NCBI RefSeq assembly: GCF_023698535.1
Contig: NZ_JALJCL010000011.1
Span: 101,387 to 165,386, forward strand
Direction: 5' to 3'
Source: Halorientalis regularis
GTDB taxonomy: Archaea > Halobacteriota > Halobacteria > Halobacteriales > Haloarculaceae
DNA length: 64,000 nucleotides
Under the pieces are notes generated by a model that had not been told where the DNA came from, ran no database searches, and saw only the letters and a list, made by a program, of their open reading frames with translations. Numbering within the stretch: position 1 is the stretch's first letter; every line of letters starts with the position of its first letter. The position numbers and the translations under genes were made by a program. Below, piece after piece: positions 9,266 to 17,379 of the stretch.

Positions 9266-9351
9266 CCGCCGACCACGGTGCAGTTTTTTCGTACCCGGAA
9301 CCCACCGATACCACACCAACCACTAACAGACCCGCCCTGGATACCACCACT

Positions 9352-9402
9352 ATGACCGGATCAGCCATCCACGCTCCCGGGGAGGCCCGCCCCGATGAGT
9401 GA
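9352..9402 (+). CDS. possible 16-aa upstream ORF overlapping crtY
   Basis: An ATG opens a 16-codon frame (MTGSAIHAPGEARPDE) whose stop lies inside the start of crtY, with an 8-nt overlap (GATGAGTGA). The arrangement would allow translational coupling. A purine-rich CCGGGGAGGCC sits between the two starts and could serve as a ribosome site for crtY. There is no conservation evidence, so it may be chance. Confidence 0.3.
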   Translation: MTGSAIHAPGEARPDE

Positions 9403-10165
9403 CGGGGCCGTCCTCGCCGCACTCACCTATCTGGAGTTTCATCTCCTGTTCATCCTGCCGCCGCTCGTGGCATTGTTCCTCCTCGCCGGTCCCGTCGAAC
9501 GCCCCTACGCCGGCCCGTTCGGCGTGGCGCTCCTCGCGGCCGTCGCCATCCTCTACACGACGCCGTGGGACAACCACCTCATCGCCACCGGCGTCTGGGC
9601 CTACGGCGAGGGGACCGTCGCCTTCCGGATCTGGCACGCGCCGATCGAGGAGTACCTCTTTTTCATCCTCCAGCCCGTGCTGACGAGTCTCTGGCTCGCC
9701 CGGCTGCCGACCGCGAGCGACCACGAGTTCGGTATCTCGCTCCCCCAGCGCGCGCTGGGCCTGCTCGGCGGTGGCCTCGTCGCCGGCCTCGGCTTCGTCT
9801 TCCTCGCCGAGTCGACCTACTACCTCGGGACCCTGCTGCTGTGGGCCAGTCCGGTCCTGGCCGTCCAGTGGGCCTTCGGCTGGCCCGTCCTCTGGGAGCG
9901 TCGCCGCACGTTCGCGCTCGGCGTCGGCGTCCCCACCGCCTACCTCGCGGCCGTCGACCGCATCGCCATCGAACTCGGCATCTGGACCTTCGACGAGGCG
10001 TTCATGACCGGGCTGGCGATCTTCGGCCTCCCCATCGAGGAACTGCTCTTCTTCGCGCTGACGAACACCTTTCTCGTCCAGGGTCTCCTCCTCTTTTGGT
10101 GGGTGACCGACCGCTGGGAGCAGGTCCGGACGGTCTGGAACCGCAGGACCCCCACTGGCTCATGA
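9395..10165 (+). CDS. crtY: lycopene beta-cyclase CrtY (fused CrtYcd type)
   Basis: The product is a 256-aa very hydrophobic protein with about seven membrane helices, of the archaeal fused CrtYc-CrtYd cyclase. It cyclises lycopene to beta-carotene, the precursor of retinal. Two tandem halves are visible. The first has TTPWDNHLIATGVWAYG and APIEEYLFF; the second has VDRIAIELGIWTFDE and LPIEELLFF. The paired D-N/GVW and PIEE motifs are the family signature. The stop overlaps the brp start (ATGA). With bop upstream it forms a pump-plus-chromophore locus. Confidence 0.93.
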   Translation: MSDGAVLAALTYLEFHLLFILPPLVALFLLAGPVERPYAGPFGVALLAAVAILYTTPWDNHLIATGVWAYGEGTVAFRIWHAPIEEYLFFILQPVLTSLWLARLPTASDHEFGISLPQRALGLLGGGLVAGLGFVFLAESTYYLGTLLLWASPVLAVQWAFGWPVLWERRRTFALGVGVPTAYLAAVDRIAIELGIWTFDEAFMTGLAIFGLPIEELLFFALTNTFLVQGLLLFWWVTDRWEQVRTVWNRRTPTGS

Positions 10166-11214
10166 TCCGTACCGCCCCCGGCGTCGACCTCGACGGCTCG
10201 ATTCGGGCCACGCTGACCCGGGGCGTCCTCTGGCCGTCCTGGGTCCTCACCGCCGCCCTGATCGTGCCGTTCGGCTTCGGCGTCACCGTCCCGCCGGTCG
10301 TCCAGTACGTCCCGCTCGTCGCCAGCGTCCTCGTCCTCGGGTTGCCCCACGGCGCGATCGACCACCTCGCGCTCCCCCGCGTCCGCGGACAGGACCCCAC
10401 GCTCCGGGCCATCGCCGGCGTGTTCGCCCTCTATGGCATCCTGGGGGTGGTCTACGCCGTCGTCTGGTTTCTCGCCCCTGCGGCCGCGTTCGCCCTCTTC
10501 ATCCTGCTGACCTGGGCGCACTGGGGGCAGGGCGACCTCTACGCACTGCTGGCCGTCCTCGACGCCGACTACCTCTCGACCCGCGCCGAGCGCGCGCTCG
10601 CGGTCGTCGTCCGCGGCGGGTTGCCGATGCTCGTACCGCTCCTCTTCTTTCCGGACTGGTACCGCCGGGTCGCCAACGCGCTGATCTCGCTGTTCGCACT
10701 GGGTTCGACCGCCAGCCTCGCCTGGGTGTTCCAACTCGACACCCGACTCGCACTCGGCGTTGGCTACGCCGCGGTGATCGTCGGCTACCTCGTGCTGACG
10801 GGCGTGCGCGCCGGGGCTCGATCCGTCTGGTTCGTCGACGCCGGGGAAGTCGCGTTGCTCGTCGTCTTCTTCGCCCTCGTCCAGCCCGTGCTCGCCGTCG
10901 GCGTCTACTTCTGTGTCTGGCACGCCTACCGACACATCGCCCGCCTGCTCCCGCTGGAACCGACTTCCCGGGCCGCGCTCGACGACCACCAGCTTCGTCC
11001 CGCGCTGGCTCGTTTCGCCAGGGAAGCCACGCCGCTGACGCTGGCGTCGCTCGCGTTGCTGGGGGGATTCTACCTGCTGGTCCCGAATCCACCCGCCGAC
11101 ATCCTTGGGTGGGTCGGGCTCTATCTCGTCCTCATCGCGGTGCTGACGTTGCCACACGTCGCCGTCGTGACACTCATGGACCGCGAGCAAGGGGTGTGGA
11201 CTACCGGTCGGTGA
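10162..11214 (+). CDS. brp: Brp/Blh beta-carotene 15,15'-dioxygenase
   Basis: This 350-aa multi-helix membrane enzyme of the Brp/Blh family cleaves beta-carotene into two retinals. Iron-binding histidines are visible in LVLGLPHGAIDHLALPR (His-Gly-x-x-Asp-His), LTWAHWGQGD and FCVWHAYRHIARL. About eight to nine membrane helices are present and the length is typical. The ATG is in the 4-nt overlap with crtY (ATGA), so cyclase and cleavage enzyme are translationally coupled. The 3' end overlaps the convergent lipoprotein gene by 14 nt. Confidence 0.94.
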   Translation: MIRTAPGVDLDGSIRATLTRGVLWPSWVLTAALIVPFGFGVTVPPVVQYVPLVASVLVLGLPHGAIDHLALPRVRGQDPTLRAIAGVFALYGILGVVYAVVWFLAPAAAFALFILLTWAHWGQGDLYALLAVLDADYLSTRAERALAVVVRGGLPMLVPLLFFPDWYRRVANALISLFALGSTASLAWVFQLDTRLALGVGYAAVIVGYLVLTGVRAGARSVWFVDAGEVALLVVFFALVQPVLAVGVYFCVWHAYRHIARLLPLEPTSRAALDDHQLRPALARFAREATPLTLASLALLGGFYLLVPNPPADILGWVGLYLVLIAVLTLPHVAVVTLMDREQGVWTTGR

Positions 11215-11716
11215 CTGCCCGCAACTGCGCCCGGGCGTACTGTTCGGACCCGTTCAGCGGCACGGTCCCGGTCACCTGCACGTACACGTTCGCCTGCTGT
11301 GCGTTGACGGCCGTCTCGGTCAGCGACGTGACCCCGAACGCCCGGTCCCCGACGCTCACGTTCGTCGCGTTGACCCCGTCCGACCGATAGGTCTCGCGCT
11401 GTGCGGCCAGGAAAGCCCGCGCGTCGGCGGGCGACTCGAACACCAGCAGCGCGATCTGGAGGTTCGAGCTTCCGTTTCGCAGTTCGAGGACCCGCCCGGA
11501 CTCCATCCCCGCGGGCGCAGCGCCCGGCGCGCGCGTGCCGTTGCCTTCCCAGTTTGTGAACTCCGCCGCCGTCAGCAGGTACTCGCTCGCCGGTTCGTGA
11601 TACCCCGAGGCGTTCGGCGTCGGCGTCGCGTCGCCGGGTGCCCCGCTACAGCCCGCGAGGACGAGGAGCACGGCCACGGCACCGACGACCGCGACGGACC
11701 GACTTCGACTTTCCAT
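11201..11716 (-). CDS. haloarchaeal lipoprotein, unknown function
   Basis: The product is a 171-aa exported lipoprotein. The N-terminus has a charged start (MESRSRS), a hydrophobic stretch and a lipobox LVLAGCSG with the lipid-bearing Cys near residue 22, then a Pro/Thr linker. The mature part has several N-glycosylation sequons (NGT, NGS, NAT, NVS). A region resembles domains that average surface measurements (FESPADARAFLAAQRETY), but I do not recognise a function. I chose the start at 11716 rather than an in-frame ATG 21 nt upstream because it gives the cleaner signal peptide. Confidence 0.8.
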   Translation of the reverse strand: MESRSRSVAVVGAVAVLLVLAGCSGAPGDATPTPNASGYHEPASEYLLTAAEFTNWEGNGTRAPGAAPAGMESGRVLELRNGSSNLQIALLVFESPADARAFLAAQRETYRSDGVNATNVSVGDRAFGVTSLTETAVNAQQANVYVQVTGTVPLNGSEQYARAQLRAVTDR

Positions 11717-11786
11717 AAACCACCCGTAGCCACCCACTTCTTAAAAACGTGGTCGCCGTTTCGCCCGCCGTGGCACCGATCCCGAC

Positions 11787-13073
11787 TCACGCCCGCCACA
11801 GCCGGCCGGCGACACCGCCTGCGACCCCCGCCAGCGCCGCGAGGACGCCCAGCCCCGGCCCCGTGGTCCCCGTCGCGTCGGGCGGAGCGGTCGTCGCCCT
11901 CGAATTATCGGCCCGTGTCGCCGTCCTGGTCGCCGTCGCGGTCCCGACCGACGCCGACGCCGAGAGCGCGAACGTCCCGACCACGCCGGCGTGATCCGAG
12001 GGCCAGACCCGTACCGTCTCCCCCTCGGTCTGATAGGCGATCCGATCCGACGCGCGGTGGCCGACGCGGCTGGCCGCCGTCACGGACACGTCGCCGCGGA
12101 CGAGCAGGCCGTCGACACGGCTGTCCAGCCGCGACTGGGCGTTCCGAAGCCCCGCCGCCTGACAGCAGGTGAACCCGTCCCGGTCGGGGTGCCGCGCGGC
12201 GTAGGCATCGGTCAGTTCGGCCGTCAGCCGCTCGTAGGCCGCCGGTTCCGTGCCGGGGCCGCTGTTGAAGTCGCCGCCGACGATCACCGGTCGGTCGGTC
12301 GGGAGCCAGTCGAGCAGTTCCTCTGCCTGGCCGGTTCGGAGATCCTGACGTACCGACGAGAGATGCGTCGAGACGACGGTGACCGTCTCGCCGGCCACCG
12401 TCACGTCCGCGGCACAGAACCCGCGCTGGACTGCGAGCCCACCGAGCCCGGGAATCAGCGCTGGAACGCTAAACGCCGCCTCGAAGGTCCCGCTCGCGGT
12501 CGCCGTGGCGTCCAGATCACTCCGGACCAGCACGGCGTCGCGGTCGGTGAGGCGCACGTCGGCCGTCCCGTCGTCGGTCTCGGCGGGGAGTTCCACGTCC
12601 GTCGTGACGGTCGAGGCGGCCACCTCGTACTCCAGCCCCCGCTCGGAAAGCGCCGACTGGATGGCCGCCAGCAGGTCGACGATGACGGTCTCCGCGGGCT
12701 CCGGGGAGTCGGTCCCGAAGTCACTCGGGCGCTGAACCCGGAGCACGGCGGCCTCCTGGAGCGCCACGGCGTCCGCGCCGGTAGCCTCGATCTCGGCCGC
12801 GATGGCGTCGGCCCGCGCCCTGACGAGTCCGGGATCGACCTCGCCGAGCAGGTTCCCGGCGATCCGTCGCACGTCGGCGAGCGAGCGCGCCTCGAACAGT
12901 CTGAACAGATCGACGCCGAGGTAGACGTTGCGGGTCAGGACCGCCAGTTCGGGTGCCTGGGACGCCGACCGAGCCGACGCGCCGGTCGTGGCGGCCGCGC
13001 CCGCGCTCAGGCCGGCGACCGCGCCCAGTACCGTCCGTCGGCTGACCGACCTGTCGTCTGCCGGTGGTTCCAT
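11787..13073 (-). CDS. Tat-exported endonuclease/exonuclease/phosphatase-family protein
   Basis: This 428-aa secreted protein of the EEP fold (DNase I/sphingomyelinase-like) could cleave phosphodiesters outside the cell. A twin-arginine signal (SVSRRTVLGAVAGLSAG) starts at about residue 9. EEP landmarks follow: LTRNVYLGVD (start strand, Asn), DAVALQEAAVLR (metal Glu), TVVSTHLSSVRQ, VIVGGDFNSGPG (catalytic Asp/Asn) and WPSDHAGVVG (catalytic Asp-His). A Thr/Ala-rich stalk leads to a hydrophobic C-terminal helix, GPGLGVLAALAGVAGG, then Arg. That layout resembles a PGF-CTERM sorting tail. The start at 13073 puts the Tat motif near the N-terminus. Confidence 0.87.
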   Translation of the reverse strand: MEPPADDRSVSRRTVLGAVAGLSAGAAATTGASARSASQAPELAVLTRNVYLGVDLFRLFEARSLADVRRIAGNLLGEVDPGLVRARADAIAAEIEATGADAVALQEAAVLRVQRPSDFGTDSPEPAETVIVDLLAAIQSALSERGLEYEVAASTVTTDVELPAETDDGTADVRLTDRDAVLVRSDLDATATASGTFEAAFSVPALIPGLGGLAVQRGFCAADVTVAGETVTVVSTHLSSVRQDLRTGQAEELLDWLPTDRPVIVGGDFNSGPGTEPAAYERLTAELTDAYAARHPDRDGFTCCQAAGLRNAQSRLDSRVDGLLVRGDVSVTAASRVGHRASDRIAYQTEGETVRVWPSDHAGVVGTFALSASASVGTATATRTATRADNSRATTAPPDATGTTGPGLGVLAALAGVAGGVAGRLWRA

Positions 13074-13246
13074 TACCGACAGGTTCCGTGACGGCGGCAC
13101 CTGAAGCTACTGACTGAATCGCAGTCTGTGGTCGGCGGTACGGTCGCGGCGGCTGTGGCGGATGCTGTGCGGAAAGAATCGAGCGTAGCACCCGCGAGCG
13201 CGGCGAAGCCGCGCGAGCGGCCTTTTTCCCCAAGTTTCTGCGCAGG

Positions 13247-13292
13247 GGGTCGCCAGCGGCGACCCTCTGACGGAAAAAGTGGGAACTAAAAA
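13247..13292 (-). terminator. terminator region of rpl15e
   Basis: Downstream of rpl15e on the minus strand come two short T-runs (TTTTT at 13288-13292 and 13274-13278), both preceded by CCCAC. A hairpin with 8-bp arms GGGTCGCC/GGCGACCC (13247-13254 and 13258-13265) follows. A further GC-rich palindrome (GCGCGGCGAAGCCGCGC) lies near 13200. Oligo-T runs are the usual archaeal termination signal. The 13074-13304 gap holds nothing else. Confidence 0.5.
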
Positions 13293-13304
13293 GTGGGTGC
13301 GGAG

Positions 13305-13895
13305 TTATTTGGCGCGGCCCTGACCGCCGTTGTTGCTCGGACGGTTGTGTTCGGTGCCCTTGCCCTTCTGGTCGAGCCCTCGGTTGGACTTCCCGGCGTT
13401 GGTCAGGCCGCGGTAGGCCCGACCCCGCTGGGTGTCGTCGCAAATCCAGTTGAGGTCGTCGTCGTTCTCGATGGCGGGGTGGTGCGGGTCGAGCAGGATC
13501 ACTTCGAACCACTTCTGGCGGCCGTCCTGCCCGACGGAGTAGGAGTTGAGCACGCGTAGGTTCCGATATTTGCGGGTGGCACGCTCCTCGGCGACGCGCT
13601 GGAGGTTCTTGCGGCGGGTGATCCGGGTCACACCCTGGCGCTTCGAGCGCCGGCCGGCGGTGAACCGCTGTTTGCGTGCGCCGCCTTTGCGGATACTGGC
13701 GCGCACGACGACCACGCCCTGCTTGGCCTTGTAGCCGAGCGAGCGGGCCTTGTCCAGTCGGGTCGGGCGCTCGATGCGTTCGAGTGCGCCCTGGTTGCGC
13801 CACTCCTGCTGGCGCTGCCACTGCAGTTCTGCGAGCTGTCCGTCGTCGGGGTCTTCCCACGCCTCTCGGATGTGGGAGTAGAAGCTCCGTGTCAT
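13305..13895 (-). CDS. rpl15e: 50S ribosomal protein L15e
   Basis: The product is the 196-aa large-subunit protein eL15/L15e. The N-terminal MTRSFYSHIREAWE, the basic centre (VVVRASIRKGGARKQRFTAGRRSKRQGVTR) and VLNSYSVGQDGRQKWFEVILLDPHHPAI are diagnostic of the family, with the C-terminal NRGLDQKGKG. Length is normal. The gene is monocistronic. Its likely TATA box is about 155 nt upstream, leaving an unusually long leader for a haloarchaeon. Confidence 0.97.
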   Translation of the reverse strand: MTRSFYSHIREAWEDPDDGQLAELQWQRQQEWRNQGALERIERPTRLDKARSLGYKAKQGVVVVRASIRKGGARKQRFTAGRRSKRQGVTRITRRKNLQRVAEERATRKYRNLRVLNSYSVGQDGRQKWFEVILLDPHHPAIENDDDLNWICDDTQRGRAYRGLTNAGKSNRGLDQKGKGTEHNRPSNNGGQGRAK

Positions 13896-14048
13896 GGGCT
13901 ATCACCACGGGCGTCGAGTGGTTCAACTCCCCGCCGGGGAGTCACATCCCGTCCTGTGGGCGGAGGCCGTCTCGAACCACCTCCGACGCGGCAGGTGCCC
14001 GCTGGTGCCCGTCGACCAGCGAGTTACCGACTCTTCCCCACTGGCGCG

Positions 14049-14056
14049 GTTAAACA
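14049..14056 (-). promoter_or_regulatory. probable rpl15e TATA box with long leader
   Basis: The minus strand reads GTGTTTAACC here, the only AT-rich patch before rpl15e. If used, transcription would start near 14025 and leave a leader of about 130 nt. That leader includes a CCCCGCCGGGG-type hairpin (about 13937-13948). Ribosomal-protein genes are often autoregulated through their leaders, but that is inference here. Confidence 0.35.
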
Positions 14057-14099
14057 CTTCGAACTCTCCCCGGCCCCACCACCGACCCTCCCGTGGTAC

Positions 14100-14795
14100 C
14101 TATTCGAAGTAGGTGAGCAGTCGCTCGCGGTTCAGAAATCCCCACGCCGACCCGACGAGCAGGATCAGCAGCGTCACCGCCGTCAGTCGGAGGTCGCCGC
14201 TGGCCAGCCCCGACCCGGAGACGTTCACCAGCACGTAGGCCGGCAGGCGACCGAAAAACGAGATCGCGACGAGTTTCGGGAGGTCGATGTCGGTCAGGCC
14301 GCCGACGAAACAGAGTACGTCGTCGGGCAACCCGGGGATCAGAAAGATCACGAACAGGCTCACCGTGCCGGCTTCTTCGACGAAGGCGTCGAAGCGAACC
14401 AGCAGGTCTTCCCGAACCACGCTCGCCACGAAGGGGCGGCCGTACCGCCGCGACAGCCAGAACGCGACGGCGCTCCCGATGGTGACTCCGACGAGACTGT
14501 AGACGGTCCCGCGGACGCTCCCGAACAGGTAGCCGCTGGCGAAGGCCGTCACCTGGCCCGGGATCGGCGCGACGACGACCTGGGCCGCCTGGAGAGCGAC
14601 GAACACGAGCGGTGCGAGGACGCCGTACCCGTCGACGAACCGGCGCAGTGCCGCCCCGTCGGCGAGCATCGGTAGATACGCCTGGACGAACAGCCAGAGG
14701 CCGACGACGGCGGTGACGACGGCCACGGCCGCCGCGACGAATCGCCGGCGGGCCGCCCGTGACTCGAACACGCTCGTCGGTCGTCCCTCGGCCAT
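14100..14795 (-). CDS. VTT-domain (TVP38/TMEM64, DedA-like) membrane protein
   Basis: The product is a 231-aa integral membrane protein. VTT landmarks are AAQVVVAPIPGQVTAFASGYLFG (helix break with Pro-Gly) and GSAVAFWLSRRYGRPFVASVV, followed by FLIPGLPDDVLCFVGGLTDI, the second re-entrant-like loop. About five hydrophobic helices are visible. Family members act in lipid scrambling or membrane homeostasis; no substrate can be read here. The ATG at 14795 is chosen over one 24 nt upstream (short Arg-rich extension). Confidence 0.88.
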   Translation of the reverse strand: MAEGRPTSVFESRAARRRFVAAAVAVVTAVVGLWLFVQAYLPMLADGAALRRFVDGYGVLAPLVFVALQAAQVVVAPIPGQVTAFASGYLFGSVRGTVYSLVGVTIGSAVAFWLSRRYGRPFVASVVREDLLVRFDAFVEEAGTVSLFVIFLIPGLPDDVLCFVGGLTDIDLPKLVAISFFGRLPAYVLVNVSGSGLASGDLRLTAVTLLILLVGSAWGFLNRERLLTYFE

Positions 14796-14898
14796 ACGGA
14801 CACGTCGGATCGATGGCAATTAGTCTCGCCGGTCGCTACCGAACGCCGGGAATCACGCACGCGTTTAACAGGCCACCCTCCGTCCCCCGAACCGTCGT

Positions 14899-16152
14899 AT
14901 GTCTCCGTCGGGACTCCCGGATCGCCGACGCCTCGTCCGTGCTGGCACCCGTCTCCTCCAAGCCAGTATACTGGCGATACTGGTGGTCGGCCTCTACACG
15001 CGCAACGTCGGGATCGTGGTCAACGCCGCCATCGCGTTCGCGACGACGTTCGTCCCCGCGATAATCGAGCGTGATCTCCGGATCGAACTGGACGCGCGGT
15101 TCACGCTCTGGATCACTCTCGCGCTGTTTCTGCACGCGCTGGGAATGCTTGGGTTCTACCACCAGGTGGGGTGGTACGATCGCCTCACGCACACACTCTC
15201 GGCGGCGGTCGTCGCGACCGTCGGCTACGTCCTGGCCCGCGCCATCGACGACCACAGCAGGGCCGTCGTCCTTACGGATCGGTTCCTGTTCGTCTACGTC
15301 CTCGTATTCACGCTGGGGCTGGGCGTCCTCTGGGAGATCCTCGAATTCGGGACGGCGCTGGGGGCCCGGGTCCTCGGCCTCGAGCCGGTGCTGGTCCAGT
15401 ACGGACTGTGGGACACGCTGGGGGACCTGCTGTTCGATATGTTCGGAGCCCTCGTTGCCGCGGCGGTCGCGACCGAACGCGTCTCGTCGGCCGTCGACTC
15501 GCTCCGACGGGGCCTCGACCGCCACGAGCCGGACGGCGATAGCCCCCTCCGCCCGATCGCCCACGAACGCTCGGCCGTGGCCAGCCTCGACGAGGTGGTG
15601 CGGCGCGACCGGACGAACGCGCGGCGCTCGTGGCTGGTCGTGGGCGTCCTCGCCCTCGTGGTCGTCGGCGCGGTCGCGACCGGGGCGGTCCCGTTCGCCG
15701 TCCCCGTCGCGATCGTCGTCGCGCTCGCGCTCGTCCCCCCGGTCGCCTACGGCGACCCCCGTGCGACGCTCCCCTGGCAACTCCTCGCTCTCCCCGCGCT
15801 CCCCGTGTTCGGCGGCGTGTTCGCCCAGCCGTGGCTCGCCGCGACCCCACTCGTCTACGTCGCCGTCGCCGCCGTCGCCCTCACCGTCGCGGTCGAACTC
15901 CACCTCTTTACCGCCGTCCGCATGACGCCCACCTTCGCCGTCCTGCTGGTCGTCGTCACCACGATGGCCGCAGCCGGCCTCTGGGCCGTCGGCCGCTGGC
16001 TCGTCGACCTGACGCTCGGCACCCACTTCTTGCTCGACCCCGGCCTGACCGGCGACGAGATCGAGACCCGACTCCTGTGGGAGTTCGTCTACGCCGCTGC
16101 CGCGGGCCTGTTCGCCGGTGTCCTCTTCGAGTGGCGGTTCCGACGGGGCTGA
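14899..16152 (+). CDS. polytopic membrane protein, N-terminal half DUF2238/YjdF-like
   Basis: The product is 417 aa with about ten hydrophobic segments. The first half carries a pattern I know from the YjdF/DUF2238 family: YDRLTHTLSAAVVATVGYVL, WEILEFGTALGARVLG and LWDTLGDLLFDMFGALVAA (His, Glu and Asp inside helices). A charged linker (about 205-235) leads to a second group of helices with no recognisable motif, ending with a charged RFRRG. Function is unknown. It is divergent from the VTT gene (103 bp apart). Confidence 0.75.
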   Translation: MSPSGLPDRRRLVRAGTRLLQASILAILVVGLYTRNVGIVVNAAIAFATTFVPAIIERDLRIELDARFTLWITLALFLHALGMLGFYHQVGWYDRLTHTLSAAVVATVGYVLARAIDDHSRAVVLTDRFLFVYVLVFTLGLGVLWEILEFGTALGARVLGLEPVLVQYGLWDTLGDLLFDMFGALVAAAVATERVSSAVDSLRRGLDRHEPDGDSPLRPIAHERSAVASLDEVVRRDRTNARRSWLVVGVLALVVVGAVATGAVPFAVPVAIVVALALVPPVAYGDPRATLPWQLLALPALPVFGGVFAQPWLAATPLVYVAVAAVALTVAVELHLFTAVRMTPTFAVLLVVVTTMAAAGLWAVGRWLVDLTLGTHFLLDPGLTGDEIETRLLWEFVYAAAAGLFAGVLFEWRFRRG

Positions 16153-16195
16153 ACGGCTGTCTCGGGCGCTTTATCGGCCGGCTAGTGTCTGATCT

Positions 16196-16226
16196 GTCTC
16201 AACTGCCGCCCACCGGAAGTTGAGAC
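16196..16226. repeat. hairpin between core gene and IS remnant
   Basis: GTCTCAACT (16196-16204) and AGTTGAGAC (16218-16226) form a perfect 9-bp inverted repeat with a 13-nt loop, 44 nt after the preceding stop codon. It may be a transcription-end signal or a leftover end of the neighbouring insertion sequence. The remainder to 16400 shows no gene. Confidence 0.35.
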
Positions 16227-16400
16227 TACAGCGGGTATAGCGGACCTGTAATGCGCGGTTTCGGCCGAACCGAAAAGGAGAATCTACTTCAGATCGCTTT
16301 CTGAACGACCGTTCCTGTTTTGCAGGCAACTATTTCAGGGGATTTCCGAGACTCTGGATAGTGTTGCCACTCAGACGCCAACTACCCGGGGAGAGTCCCT

Positions 16401-17335
16401 TCACTCTCCGATTCCAGTCTCCTTCTTCACCAGTGTCAGCGTATTGTCGGCTGTTACGATCGGCGAGTGGTCGTACTCACCGGTCAACTGTACCTGCACG
16501 AGTAAATCAACTGCCCGCCAGATCGAGTACAGGAGACAGGCGAACGCGAAGTAGAAGAACCGCAGGCCGAAGTGCTTCGACGTTGTGGCGGCCATGAACC
16601 GCTCGATCGATTTGTAGCCGCTCTCGATCTCCCATTCCGTACTCGGCAAGGAGCCCGCTATTCCGATTCGTCATGAACACCGAATACTGTCGATGATCGG
16701 TGTGTTCGGAGTTCTCCTTCCGCCGGTAGATCAATGTCGTCGAGTGCCACTCTTGTCGCCCAAGTGCAATTTTCGATCAGTCTCGTAGCGGTCTTCCCCC
16801 GCTTGAGAAGTCGTTTCGCCTGCGCTTTTTCGCTGGTCTGCATCCGCTTGGGCACGACGTAGGAGAGGCCGCGCTGGCTGAGCATCTCCAGGATGTGCTG
16901 GCTGTCGAACTCTCTATCCATCAGTACGTTATCGACGTGACCAGCCGCCTCTGCCGAGTCCAAGAGGTCCGCGGCGATCTCCTTGCGCGCATCGCCTTTC
17001 CGTACCGGCCGTGCGTCTAAGACGATTGGGACAGCGTTCCCGACTAACTGGACCGTCGCCCACTGGTAAGCGTACTCGTCGGTCTTCTCCTTCGTGCCGA
17101 TGATCTCGTCTCCGTGACCCGCACGGTCGCCAGTGAACGGGTCAGATTCGGTAATATCGATGGCAACGATGCCGGCTCGGAAGAATTCCTCTGGCTCTGC
17201 GACTCGATCCAAGAGGCGACTCACGGCGTGGCGGTACATCTCCCGAATCTGTGTGACCGAGAGATCACGGACGTGCTCGCGATGGGCGTGGCCGAGTGGT
17301 GTTCGCTCTCGCCTGGATTCGTGAGGGGGTGTCAT
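16401..17335 (-). pseudogene. frameshifted DDE transposase (IS4-like)
   Basis: Transposase sequence continues through three frames on the minus strand, so at least two frameshifts are present. The first frame (17335 to ~16735) has AGIVAIDITESDP (first Asp), LVGNAVPIVLDARPV and VDNVLMDREFDSQ (second Asp). The second (about 16734-16665) reads IYRRKENSEHTDHRQYSVFMTNRN. The third (about 16655-16401) has WEIESGYKSIERFMAATTS (catalytic Glu) and LRFFYFAFACLLYSIWR. The domain order is IS4/DDE_Tnp_1-like and close in style to the intact transposase at 23.0-24.8 kb. The N-terminal DNA-binding part may also be missing. Element ends were not found. Confidence 0.8.
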
Positions 17336-17379
17336 TGAACGGTTACCACACTAAAGAGCTAGATGAACGCCGAGGTGGG

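Noticed and set aside
9565..11214. 549-codon frame covering crtY out of frame and then brp
   Set aside because: Only the part from the ATG at 10162 is protein-like (Brp); the first 199 codons are Arg/Pro-rich shadow of crtY.
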